A stretch of DNA of 64,000 nt from Clostridia bacterium (GTDB lineage: Bacteria; Bacillota; Clostridia; TANB77; CAG-465), in assembly GCA_017626395.1 (NCBI GenBank), contig JAGAIU010000078.1, positions 1-64,000 of the forward strand, in the 5' to 3' direction. Numbering within the stretch: the stretch's first letter is position 1; each line of letters begins with the position of its first letter. The notes under the pieces are model-generated. The model searched no databases and had not been told where the DNA came from. It saw nothing but the letters and a program-made list of their open reading frames with translations. A program made the position numbers and the translations under genes. Shown in pieces: positions 52,051 through 59,740 of the stretch.

Positions 52051-53370
52051 TTTAAATTTATTAAACATATCTGCAATCTTATTTGCTCTTTGAAATCTTT
52101 TACTATTATATATTGAGTTTAGTTCGTTAGTTAGTTCAGTGATTTTCTTTTCTTGATCTTCAATAATATGATATTTTTCTTCTATTATTGCATCTTTTTT
52201 ATTTATTATATCTTCTAATTGTATATCTAATATTTCAAGTACTTCTTTACTGTAATTTACATTAGTATTTGAATTTTCTATACAATATACATTTTTAATC
52301 ATATTAAGTTCTTTAGAAACTACTTTATAATTTTCATCTGTAATTTTCTTAATCTTTTTGCTATTTAATTTTTTTAGTTGAGCAACCATATCTTTTATAC
52401 TTTGAGCTTTAAGATCATTACTTGCAAAGTTTGCCTCTATAGCACTATATATATTAGAGTTATCTATTAAGAATTTTAATTCGTTTGGAGAAGTTATAAT
52501 TGAAAGTCTTTTTGTTGCAAGTGCTTCTATTATACATCTTCCCATACCAATTACAGCATCGTATTTTTCCATTTCTTTAGCAACTTCGTTTGTACTTCCT
52601 GCTAAAGAGATGTTGTAATTATTAGTATTGTGTTCAGCTATATATTTTTTTACCTTATTAATAGTTTCTTCACTGCCATCTCCATATATAGCAAGTTTTC
52701 CATCAAAGTTCTCACAAGAGTTAGCATATTCTATAAAGAAGTTTATACCATTTTGGATTGATATAAGTTTTTCTTCTGCAATTCTTGAAATAATTATAAA
52801 GTTTTTTACATCAGTAACTTCTGTATTTGCTGCATATTCATCTAAATAGATACTATTTTTTAATACTCTATATTTTTCTTTATCTATATTAAAGTATTTT
52901 GCATTTAAATCTATAGAGCTATAATTTAATGTAACTATTTTATATGCATTATCAAAGAAAACTTTTAAAAGTCTTTTATATAAGCTAAAACAATTTTTAT
53001 ACCAATCGTATATATCTGTTAATCTTGAATGAACAAAAGCAACATATGGTGTATTAGTAATTAAACATGCTGGAAGTGCACTTAAAAGACAAGGATATTG
53101 ATGAATGTGAACTTGTCCAATGTTATATTTTTGTATTATTTCAATTATTTTTGAAGTTTTTTCTTTGTCTATTTCATTTCCAAGGTCAAATTCACAATTT
53201 ATAAATGTTATTCCTTTGTCTTGTACTTTTTTAGTGTAGATACCTTCTTGTGCAAGTATTACAACATCGTAGCCTTTTTCTCTAAATGCTAGAGATTGGT
53301 TAACGACGGATGTCTCAACACCACCCACACCAAATTTTTCTAAACAAATCAAAATTGCTTTATTTTTCAT
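52045..53370 (-). CDS. Glycosyltransferase family 4 protein
   Basis: 441 residues, GT-B fold. N-terminal KFGVGGVETSVVNQSLAF, the HIHQYPCLLSALPACL region, and MGRCIIEALATKRLSIITSP, the GT4 C-terminal acidic/acceptor segment. The last ~60 residues (KDAIIEEKYHIIEDQEKKIT onward) form a coiled coil. It probably acts in surface polysaccharide synthesis. Single gene, AGGAGG-like site upstream. Confidence 0.82.
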   Translation of the reverse strand: MKNKAILICLEKFGVGGVETSVVNQSLAFREKGYDVVILAQEGIYTKKVQDKGITFINCEFDLGNEIDKEKTSKIIEIIQKYNIGQVHIHQYPCLLSALPACLITNTPYVAFVHSRLTDIYDWYKNCFSLYKRLLKVFFDNAYKIVTLNYSSIDLNAKYFNIDKEKYRVLKNSIYLDEYAANTEVTDVKNFIIISRIAEEKLISIQNGINFFIEYANSCENFDGKLAIYGDGSEETINKVKKYIAEHNTNNYNISLAGSTNEVAKEMEKYDAVIGMGRCIIEALATKRLSIITSPNELKFLIDNSNIYSAIEANFASNDLKAQSIKDMVAQLKKLNSKKIKKITDENYKVVSKELNMIKNVYCIENSNTNVNYSKEVLEILDIQLEDIINKKDAIIEEKYHIIEDQEKKITELTNELNSIYNSKRFQRANKIADMFNKFKK

Positions 53371-53512
53371 AGAATTCCTCCATAATAAACTATAGTTAAA
53401 TATTACAACAAATCAGAGAGAATATCAATATTAAAGTCGAAAGTGGTACGCTAAAAAAATATGATTTTTACTATAATATTCTAAATTTCATCTTTTTTCA
53501 TTGTGTTTATAA

Positions 53513-53546
53513 AAAAATAAAAGCAAGTAACTTAGTTACTTGCTTT
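53513..53546 (-). terminator. Terminator of the tRNA Lys-Glu-Thr operon
   Basis: A 12-bp stem (53520-53531 with 53535-53546) followed on the leftward transcript by a U-rich tail. Confidence 0.85.
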
Positions 53547-53559
53547 ACCATTATTTAGA

Positions 53560-53635
53560 TGGAGCTGAAACTCAGATTTGAACTGAGGACCTACGGTTTA
53601 CAAGACCGTTGCTCTACCAGCTGAGCTATTCCAGC
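53560..53635 (-). tRNA. tRNA-Thr (TGT)
   Basis: 76 bases with encoded CCA. Anticodon loop CTTGTAA between ACGGT and ACCGT; acceptor GCTGGAA/TTTCAGC. Confidence 0.95.
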
Positions 53636-53649
53636 AATATACTTTTAAA

Positions 53650-53724
53650 TGGTGACCCGTAGGAGAGTCGAACTCCTCACTCCGCCGTGAAAGGGCGATG
53701 TCTTAACCGATTGACCAACGGGCC
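53650..53724 (-). tRNA. tRNA-Glu (TTC)
   Basis: 75 bases with encoded CCA. Anticodon loop CTTTCAC; acceptor GGCCCGT/ACGGGTC. Confidence 0.95.
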
Positions 53725-53731
53725 CCATTTG

Positions 53732-53807
53732 TGGTGAGCCATCGCAGATTCGAACTGCGGACAACTTGATTAAAAGTCAAGTGCTCTGCCAACTGAGCTA
53801 ATGGCCC
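53732..53807 (-). tRNA. tRNA-Lys (TTT)
   Basis: 76 bases with encoded CCA. Anticodon loop CTTTTAA between CTTGA and TCAAG; first gene of the leftward three-tRNA operon. Confidence 0.95.
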
Positions 53808-53850
53808 ATCAAAGTATATTGCAATCAGTTTCACAACTGACTGCGCATAT

Positions 53851-53879
53851 ATAATACTACAATTTTGAGGGGTTGTCAA
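53851..53879 (-). promoter_or_regulatory. Sigma-A promoter of the tRNA operon
   Basis: On the minus strand TTGACA (53879-53874), 17 bases, TATTAT (53856-53851). Confidence 0.75.
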
Positions 53880-54233
53880 TACTTTTTTTGAAAAAAAATA
53901 AAAAAATACAAAAAAAGTTTTTTGAGTGCCATTTATCTACAAAATATAAAATCAAAAAGCTCTAGTTTTAGTACTTTTACATTAAAATATTGTACTTAGA
54001 AATTTAGAGTGTTAATATTATATGCGTGATTCAAATAATTTATTCTTTTAGTTTTTTTCTAAAATTTTTTGTCTTTTTGTTTATTCTAATTAATTATATT
54101 CTTAAATGTATTGTTTTGTGATTTTGTTTGTTATGGGAGAAACTAAATATTTTTGCTAGATACATTTGCAACTTGGTAAGGCTTTATTTTTTATTATTTG
54201 AATCACAATTGTTATGAAAGGTGAGTGATTAAT
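53880..54233. other. Gene-free AT-rich leader with a 14-bp inverted repeat
   Basis: No open frame of note. It contains T- and A-rich runs and, at 54026-54039 and 54193-54206, perfect inverted copies of a 14-bp sequence (see the repeat entry). No clear -35/-10 pair is seen outside the repeat-bounded segment, so the promoter of the downstream genes may lie inside it. Confidence 0.6.
54026..54206. repeat. 14-bp inverted repeat bounding a 153-bp segment
   Basis: GTGATTCAAATAAT at 54026-54039 and its exact complement at 54193-54206 enclose 153 bases just before the VirB2-like gene. The geometry fits an invertible DNA switch; a long-range RNA stem or paired operators are alternatives. Confidence 0.8.
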
Positions 54234-54557
54234 TTGAAAATTAAAATCTTGTTGTGTATTGTGTGGATAACTTTAACTTTTTTTATAACTTGTAGAGTAT
54301 ATGCTGCATCTGCTACTCCGAGTCTAGTTACAAAAATAAATTCGGCATTTACTAAAATACAAGGTTATTTAGAAAAAATTGCTACACCTATTGCTGGAGT
54401 CTGTATTATTAGTGGTGTTTTAGTTAGAAAGTTGAGTTTTGGTGATGAACAACGTATGATTGTTGGTAAAAAAATAATCATAAATAGTATAGTTGGATAT
54501 GCTTCGATACGTCTTATAGATTTAATAATAAAGTTTATTGAAGCTATTGTTAAATAA
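54234..54557 (+). CDS. VirB2/TrbC-like pilin-type protein
   Basis: 107 residues: a signal peptide (to about VYA, residue 24) and a mature part of ~83 residues with two hydrophobic helices joined by a basic loop (RKLSFGDEQRMIVGKK). Size, signal and double helix match VirB2/TrbC-type pilins of Gram-positive secretion systems. TTG at 54234 follows AAGGTGAG by nine bases; a GTG at 54225 abuts the site and is less likely. It overlaps the VirB6-like gene by one base. Confidence 0.65.
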   Translation: MKIKILLCIVWITLTFFITCRVYAASATPSLVTKINSAFTKIQGYLEKIATPIAGVCIISGVLVRKLSFGDEQRMIVGKKIIINSIVGYASIRLIDLIIKFIEAIVK

Positions 54558-55360
54558 TGAATGATTTTCTATCCAAAATAATTAAAAATTTTAAGTCTAC
54601 ATATACTTTAATAGAAAATGAAACTTTAAGTTTAATAGAAAAAATATCAGATATAAATACAGATGTTTTTTTAGTTGATCCTTTAAAGAGCTTTTATACC
54701 GACGATAATATATCGATTTTAAAAGTTATAATTTTATCTATAGTATTTGGCATTATTTTGTATAAGGTTGGGAAGAACAGTTTTGCATTATATAATGAAG
54801 GAGAAATAACTAGTTTATACTATTTAATAATAAAAACTATTGTGGTAGTAATTATTAGTTTAAATAGCAACTATATTCTTAAAGAAATAATACATATAAA
54901 TTATATGTTTACAGAAGTAATAGATAGTTTCTTTTCGCAAATAGCTGACAAAGAAATACAATATACTTCGTTAATAAAACAAATTTCAAATATTGAAGAA
55001 TTTCTAAATGATCAATATAAAATTAATATAAAAGATTCTAGTAAATTTATTTCTTGTTTTCTTATGATATCAATACTATTAGTGTTTTCTATTAGATATG
55101 TCTTTGTGATTTTATTTATAATATTATTTCCTTTTCTTATAACATTAATTTTATTTGATAAAGGAGAATATTATTTTTCTAAATTGTTTGAGTTCTTTAT
55201 GTTTAATTTATTAATTCAAAGCATAAATAAAGTTATTATATTTGTTCCTATTATATCTAAAAAAGAAGAGTTATATGAAATAATTTTGATTGGTTCTCTT
55301 ATTGTTTTATATAAACTTAATAAAATGATAATAAACATAGGTGATATATGGAAAAAATAA
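54557..55360 (+). CDS. Polytopic VirB6/TrbL-like membrane protein
   Basis: 267 residues: a soluble N-terminal ~50, then about five or six helices with a long loop near 115-160. The last helices include FVILFIILFPFLITLIL. Position between a pilin-like and a VirB3-like gene and the topology support a VirB6/TrbL channel subunit, though VirB6 proteins have no strong motif. It overlaps the next gene by 13 bases. Confidence 0.55.
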   Translation: MNDFLSKIIKNFKSTYTLIENETLSLIEKISDINTDVFLVDPLKSFYTDDNISILKVIILSIVFGIILYKVGKNSFALYNEGEITSLYYLIIKTIVVVIISLNSNYILKEIIHINYMFTEVIDSFFSQIADKEIQYTSLIKQISNIEEFLNDQYKINIKDSSKFISCFLMISILLVFSIRYVFVILFIILFPFLITLILFDKGEYYFSKLFEFFMFNLLIQSINKVIIFVPIISKKEELYEIILIGSLIVLYKLNKMIINIGDIWKK

Positions 55361-55677
55361 ATGGTCAAGAAATATATAATTTTTATAATAGGAAAAATAA
55401 ATGGCTTGGAATAGTAGATTATAAATCTCTTTGTTTTTTTATGGGATATGTGTATATTGTATTCAAATTTGTTTCGTTATTTAATATATACTATTTATAT
55501 AAAGTTTATATCTTATCGTTTTTGATTCTTCCAGTAATTATATTTATACTATTAAATATAGATGAAGAATGTGTTATAGATAAACTTAAAATTGTAATTG
55601 TTTTTTATCTAAAAAGAAAAATTTATATAAAATCTGAATATTATGCTAAACTTAACAAAATTTACAAAAAAATGTAG
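55348..55677 (+). CDS. VirB3/PrgI-like small membrane protein
   Basis: 109 residues with two adjacent hydrophobic helices (about 27-45 and 50-66) followed by a basic cytoplasmic tail (KLKIVIVFYLKRKIYIKSEY). This matches PrgI/VirB3-type subunits, which normally sit directly beside VirB4. Here the VirB4-like gene is instead 45 kb away in the window. Starts within the VirB6-like 3' end. Confidence 0.55.
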   Translation: MEKINGQEIYNFYNRKNKWLGIVDYKSLCFFMGYVYIVFKFVSLFNIYYLYKVYILSFLILPVIIFILLNIDEECVIDKLKIVIVFYLKRKIYIKSEYYAKLNKIYKKM

Positions 55678-55689
55678 AAAAATAGTATA

Positions 55690-55718
55690 TTGTAAAATCG
55701 AAGATAAAGTGATATAAT
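55690..55718 (+). promoter_or_regulatory. Sigma-A promoter of dnaD-dnaI
   Basis: TTGTAA (55690-55695), 17 bases, TATAAT (55713-55718). Confidence 0.65.
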
Positions 55719-55747
55719 AATCACCTAGAATTGTGGGAGATTTATTT

Positions 55748-56716
55748 ATGAAGTTTATACAGAAAAACAAAATGGAGCTAGGTGATACAGCGGTTCCAGA
55801 TTTATTTATTTTAAATAATATGAAATCATTGCAAGCTAATGATATAAAAGTGTATATGTATTTATTATTCATGCTAAAAAAAGGGGCTGAAGCAGATTCA
55901 GATGTTATTTGTAAAGAACTAGACTTGACTGCAGAAGAAATGAGAACATCAATCGAAGTATTACAAGCAGAAGGACTAATTGCTAGAGGCTCACGTGGAT
56001 ATGTTGTAGTAGACTTAAAAGAACTTGAAATAGATAAATCTTATACACCAAAATTCGATGGAAGAACAAGAAGAGTACAACCAGGTGTTGAAGAAAAAAG
56101 AAAAGCAGCAGTTGATGCTATTAGTGAAAGTTTCTTTAATGGTGTAATGACTCTAAATTGGTATACAGATATTGGCAATATGTTTAATATTTATTCTTTT
56201 TCAGAAGAAGTTATGATTGCATTATTTCAATACTGTAAGGAAAGAAAAGCTTTAAATAAAAAGTATGTTTATGCAGTAGCTGAAACATGGTATAATGGTG
56301 GTGTAAAAACATTTGAGGATTTAGAAAGCTTTTTAGATAATTATGATAAATTTACAAAAGTTAAACAAAAAATTTCTAAAAGTTTAGCTTTTGGTAGACC
56401 ACTTAGTAAATATGAAGAAGTATATGTAAAAAAATGGCTTGAAGATTATGGTTATGATTTTGATGTCATTGAAGAAGGATTAAGTAGAAGTACATCAACA
56501 ACAAATCCTTCTATAAAATATATAGATGCAATAATATCTAGTTGGTTTAAAAAAGGATATCAAACTGTACAAGATATATTAGATGCAGAGGCAGAACCAA
56601 AAGTAGAAGTAAAACCTGTTGAGACAAAAAAAGTAGTAATAGATAAAAAGAAAAGTTATCAAAATTATGCTCAAAGAGAATATGATTCGGATGATGACTT
56701 TTATGATGAAGTATAG
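55748..56716 (+). CDS. dnaD: DnaD-domain replication initiation protein
   Basis: 322 residues: an N-terminal winged-helix region (AVPDLFILNNMKSLQANDIKV ... LQAEGLIARGSRGYVVV), then two DnaD-type C-terminal repeats marked by YVYAVAETWYNGGVKT and YIDAIISSWFKKGYQT. The last 50 residues are charged and disordered. DnaD helps load the replicative helicase. ATG 55748 is chosen over GTG 55733, which lies in the GGGAG site. It precedes the helicase loader gene by 17 bases. Confidence 0.88.
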   Translation: MKFIQKNKMELGDTAVPDLFILNNMKSLQANDIKVYMYLLFMLKKGAEADSDVICKELDLTAEEMRTSIEVLQAEGLIARGSRGYVVVDLKELEIDKSYTPKFDGRTRRVQPGVEEKRKAAVDAISESFFNGVMTLNWYTDIGNMFNIYSFSEEVMIALFQYCKERKALNKKYVYAVAETWYNGGVKTFEDLESFLDNYDKFTKVKQKISKSLAFGRPLSKYEEVYVKKWLEDYGYDFDVIEEGLSRSTSTTNPSIKYIDAIISSWFKKGYQTVQDILDAEAEPKVEVKPVETKKVVIDKKKSYQNYAQREYDSDDDFYDEV

Positions 56717-56733
56717 ATAAGGAGGGATATCGT

Positions 56734-57738
56734 ATGCAAAGTAGTGTTTTTAGAAAAGTAGAAAGAGATTTTAATGTAAAAAGACAGCATGCACAAAGTG
56801 ATGCTAGGAATTTCAAGAAAAATGTATATGATGAAAATCCCGCTTTAGAAGAAATAGAAACTAAGATTAATATGGTTGCTTTAAAGTCTGCAAAGTCAAG
56901 AATTTTTTCAGATGATTTAAGTAGGCAAGTAGAGCAAGAAAAATTAGAAGTAAAACTAGAAAAATTAAATAGAGAATATAATGAAAAGTTAAAACAAATT
57001 GGACTAACAAGAGAAGATTTTGAACCTAAATATGATTGCCCTAAATGTAATGATACTGGGTTTGTAGATAATAAAATGTGCAGTTGTTTTAATCAAGAAA
57101 TGATTAATGAATCATTTAAACAATCAAATCTTTCTAAAATCAAAGAGGAGAATTTTGAAACTTTTGATTTTGGATATTATTCATCAACAAATAATAAAGA
57201 TAAGTATGGAATAGATAAATCACCGCTTGAAAATATAGATGGTATTAGAAAAATTGCATTTAAATTTTCTCATAGCTTAGATGATCCTGCACAAAAAAAC
57301 TTGTTATTTACAGGAAGTACTGGACTTGGAAAAACTTTCCTTGCAAACTGTATAGCTGCTGAGGCTATTAAACAAGGTAAAGCTGTAATTTATCAAACAG
57401 CTCCTATACTATTAGATAAGATGGTAGATTATAAGTTTAAGTTCAATAAAACAGAATCTGAAAGAGAAGAATATGATAAGATTTTCGATGTTGACTTATT
57501 AATAATAGATGATTTAGGAACAGAGTCTATGAATAGTGCAAAATTTAGTGAACTATTTAATATATTAAATACAAGATTGTTAAAAAATAAAAAAATACTT
57601 ATATCTACAAATTTAACTCCACAAGAGATAAAAAGAGAATACGAGGAAAGAATTTTTTCTAGATTTGTAGGTGACTTTTTAATATGTAGATTTGTTGGAG
57701 AAGATATAAGATTACTTAAAAAGAAATTGTCAAAATAA
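56734..57738 (+). CDS. dnaI: Helicase loader DnaI/DnaC-type ATPase
   Basis: 334 residues: an N-terminal charged helical region, a zinc-finger-like DCPKCNDTGFVDNKMCSCF near residue 97, Walker A GSTGLGKTF near 197, and Walker B LLIIDDLGTE. FSRFVGDF is the arginine-finger region. It loads the replicative helicase with DnaD. Cotranscribed with dnaD; own terminator. Confidence 0.9.
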   Translation: MQSSVFRKVERDFNVKRQHAQSDARNFKKNVYDENPALEEIETKINMVALKSAKSRIFSDDLSRQVEQEKLEVKLEKLNREYNEKLKQIGLTREDFEPKYDCPKCNDTGFVDNKMCSCFNQEMINESFKQSNLSKIKEENFETFDFGYYSSTNNKDKYGIDKSPLENIDGIRKIAFKFSHSLDDPAQKNLLFTGSTGLGKTFLANCIAAEAIKQGKAVIYQTAPILLDKMVDYKFKFNKTESEREEYDKIFDVDLLIIDDLGTESMNSAKFSELFNILNTRLLKNKKILISTNLTPQEIKREYEERIFSRFVGDFLICRFVGEDIRLLKKKLSK

Positions 57739-57743
57739 AGTTA

Positions 57744-57774
57744 AGGTGTTACTTGAAGTAGCACCTATTTTTTT
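57744..57774 (+). terminator. Terminator of dnaD-dnaI
   Basis: A 9-bp stem with one G-U pair (57744-57752 with 57758-57766) and seven T. Confidence 0.85.
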
Positions 57775-57863
57775 ATTTTTCTTGCAATTTTTGTAAAAAA
57801 TGATATAATAATGTGCGTATTTTTGAATTAAAGATGAATAATAATTTATAAGGAAGTGGTAAA

Positions 57864-58631
57864 ATGAATAATTTTAATTTTTACGTTCTTGGTAATTATT
57901 CACCTAATATACGTACATTTGGAAAATATAAAAGTACATGTTATAGGTTGATGGGATTTAGCAAAGAAATCTTTTTAGATTTTGGTGCAGGTATATTCTT
58001 TAAATTCTTGAGAATAGTAAAGAAAGAAGAAATTGATTTAAATAATGTTATGATAATAATTTCTCATAATCATATTGATCATAATCTTTCACTACTATCT
58101 TTAGTAATATATTTGTATTTTTATAATAAGAGACATGAGAAAAAGAAGAAGGTACATGTAATATTACCTCATCGAAGTATAATATATACGTTTATAAGTT
58201 CCTTAAAAAGTGTGTTTGATGTGGAAACTTTAAATGAAAGTACTGCATTTAGTGTGGATAATTGTGAATTTACTTTTTGTAAAACAATACATAAAGGTGA
58301 GTCGTATGCAACAAAGATTAAGTTAAAAAATCATACATTTGTATATACTTCTGATATAGCAAAAGTTTCAGATGAATTAGAAAAATTTATAGACGGAGCA
58401 GACACTGTTTTAGTAGATGCAGGATATCCTAATAAATTATTACATTCGTTTAGAAACTATCATGGTATAACATCTGAAATTTTGCAAAAAATAAGTAGCT
58501 TAAATATTAAAAAAATATTAGCTACACATATTAGGTTTTTTGCTAAATATAGTGATTACTTGAAAAGTATACCTAAAAAAGCTAATGTTAAGATTGTACA
58601 AATTGATGATAGTTACAAAATGTTCAAATAA
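57864..58631 (+). CDS. Metallo-beta-lactamase-fold hydrolase
   Basis: 255 residues. SHNHIDHNLSLL near residue 70 is the HxHxDH metal motif; TIHKGESYA, FVYTSDIAK (Asp) and ATHIRFF (His) give the remaining ligands. Layout is that of RNase Z/PhnP-like enzymes. Substrate is not clear; it lacks the RNase Z exosite. Promoter TTGCAA/TATAAT lies upstream near 57782-57807. Confidence 0.82.
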   Translation: MNNFNFYVLGNYSPNIRTFGKYKSTCYRLMGFSKEIFLDFGAGIFFKFLRIVKKEEIDLNNVMIIISHNHIDHNLSLLSLVIYLYFYNKRHEKKKKVHVILPHRSIIYTFISSLKSVFDVETLNESTAFSVDNCEFTFCKTIHKGESYATKIKLKNHTFVYTSDIAKVSDELEKFIDGADTVLVDAGYPNKLLHSFRNYHGITSEILQKISSLNIKKILATHIRFFAKYSDYLKSIPKKANVKIVQIDDSYKMFK

Positions 58632-58666
58632 AAAAAGAATACATGTCAGTAGATGTATTCTTTTTT
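58631..58666. terminator. Bidirectional terminator
   Basis: A perfect 14-bp stem (58631-58644 with 58653-58666) with A and T runs between converging genes. Confidence 0.85.
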
Positions 58667-58675
58667 GTTATTTTA

Positions 58676-59599
58676 TTAATAATTAAATTCTTCACGTTTT
58701 CTTTCTATTTTTAGTAGTTGTTCGTAAAGTTTTTCTTCTCTTTCAGATATATCTTCAGGTAAATCTATATGAACTTTAAGATTTAAATCTCCACGTTGAC
58801 CATCTTCTTTAACATATCCTTTATTTGGTACAGTAACTATTTCACCATCTCTTAAGTGCTTAGGTAATGATACGAATAACTTTTCATCCATTACTTGTAG
58901 TTTGTATTTGCCACCAAGAGCAGCTACTGCGGGTGTGATATCAATTTCTTTTATGAAATCTGCACCAGATAACTTAAATTCTTCATTTTCTAGTAATTTA
59001 ACATGAATAATTAAATCACCATTTTTGCCACCGTTTTTACCAGGATTTCCAAGAGCTGCTAAACGGATTTTATCTCCATTTTTTATTCCAACAGGAACTT
59101 TAACTGAAAATGTTTTCATACCAGTCTTATATGCTTTGATAGCTATTTTCTTTTCAGCACCAAAGAATCCCTCTTCTAAAGTAACATCTAAATGAGTAAT
59201 TATATCTGTACCTTTAATAGGTTTTTGTTTTCTTTCAATACTATCAATATCTTCATTTTCACTTTGAGAAGTTCCTTCTCTTTTAAATCCAAGAATTTGA
59301 TTTAATAAATCATTAAATACATTTGTGCCAGGCTTTATTTTAACATCTCTAAGGCCTTCTTCGATGTTTGCAAAACCATATCCATATTTAGCAACTTGTC
59401 TATCGTATTTTCTTCTTTTTTCAGCATCCATTAATACTGCATAAGCTTCGTTTATATCTTTAAATTTTTCTTCAGCACCGGGTTGTCTATTCTTATCTGG
59501 ATGATATTCTTTAGCCAACCTTCTGAAGTTTAATTTTATATCTTGATCAGAACTTTTTCTGTTTACTTCCAATATTGCATAATAGTTTTTGTATTTCAT
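58676..59599 (-). CDS. DnaJ-like co-chaperone (CbpA type)
   Basis: 307 residues: J domain at 1-70 with HPD (EYHPDKNR), a linker without zinc finger, then the two-barrel DnaJ C-terminal domain (GTDIITHLDVTLEEGFFGA; GDKIRLAALGNPGKNGG; GDLIIHVK). It stimulates DnaK. Lacking the zinc domain it is a type II J-protein, like CbpA. Single gene. Confidence 0.9.
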   Translation of the reverse strand: MKYKNYYAILEVNRKSSDQDIKLNFRRLAKEYHPDKNRQPGAEEKFKDINEAYAVLMDAEKRRKYDRQVAKYGYGFANIEEGLRDVKIKPGTNVFNDLLNQILGFKREGTSQSENEDIDSIERKQKPIKGTDIITHLDVTLEEGFFGAEKKIAIKAYKTGMKTFSVKVPVGIKNGDKIRLAALGNPGKNGGKNGDLIIHVKLLENEEFKLSGADFIKEIDITPAVAALGGKYKLQVMDEKLFVSLPKHLRDGEIVTVPNKGYVKEDGQRGDLNLKVHIDLPEDISEREEKLYEQLLKIERKREEFNY

Positions 59600-59676
59600 A
59601 TAGTACCCCTTTAAAAACTAATAGTTTAACTGATTTTTATTATATCATATTTAATACAAAATTCAAGGATATTAAC

Positions 59677-59705
59677 TTGCTTTTTTATTTTTTTTTTAGT
59701 ATAAT
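59677..59705 (+). promoter_or_regulatory. Sigma-A promoter of gyrA
   Basis: TTGCTT (59677-59682), 17 bases, TATAAT (59700-59705). Confidence 0.65.
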
Positions 59706-59740
59706 ATGGGAGTAAAAACACAAATGGAGGTATGAATATA

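Noticed and set aside
53906..54025. AT-rich runs as a replication or transfer origin
   Set aside because: No DnaA-box cluster, nick-site motif or iterons seen; the only clear structure is the 14-bp inverted repeat.
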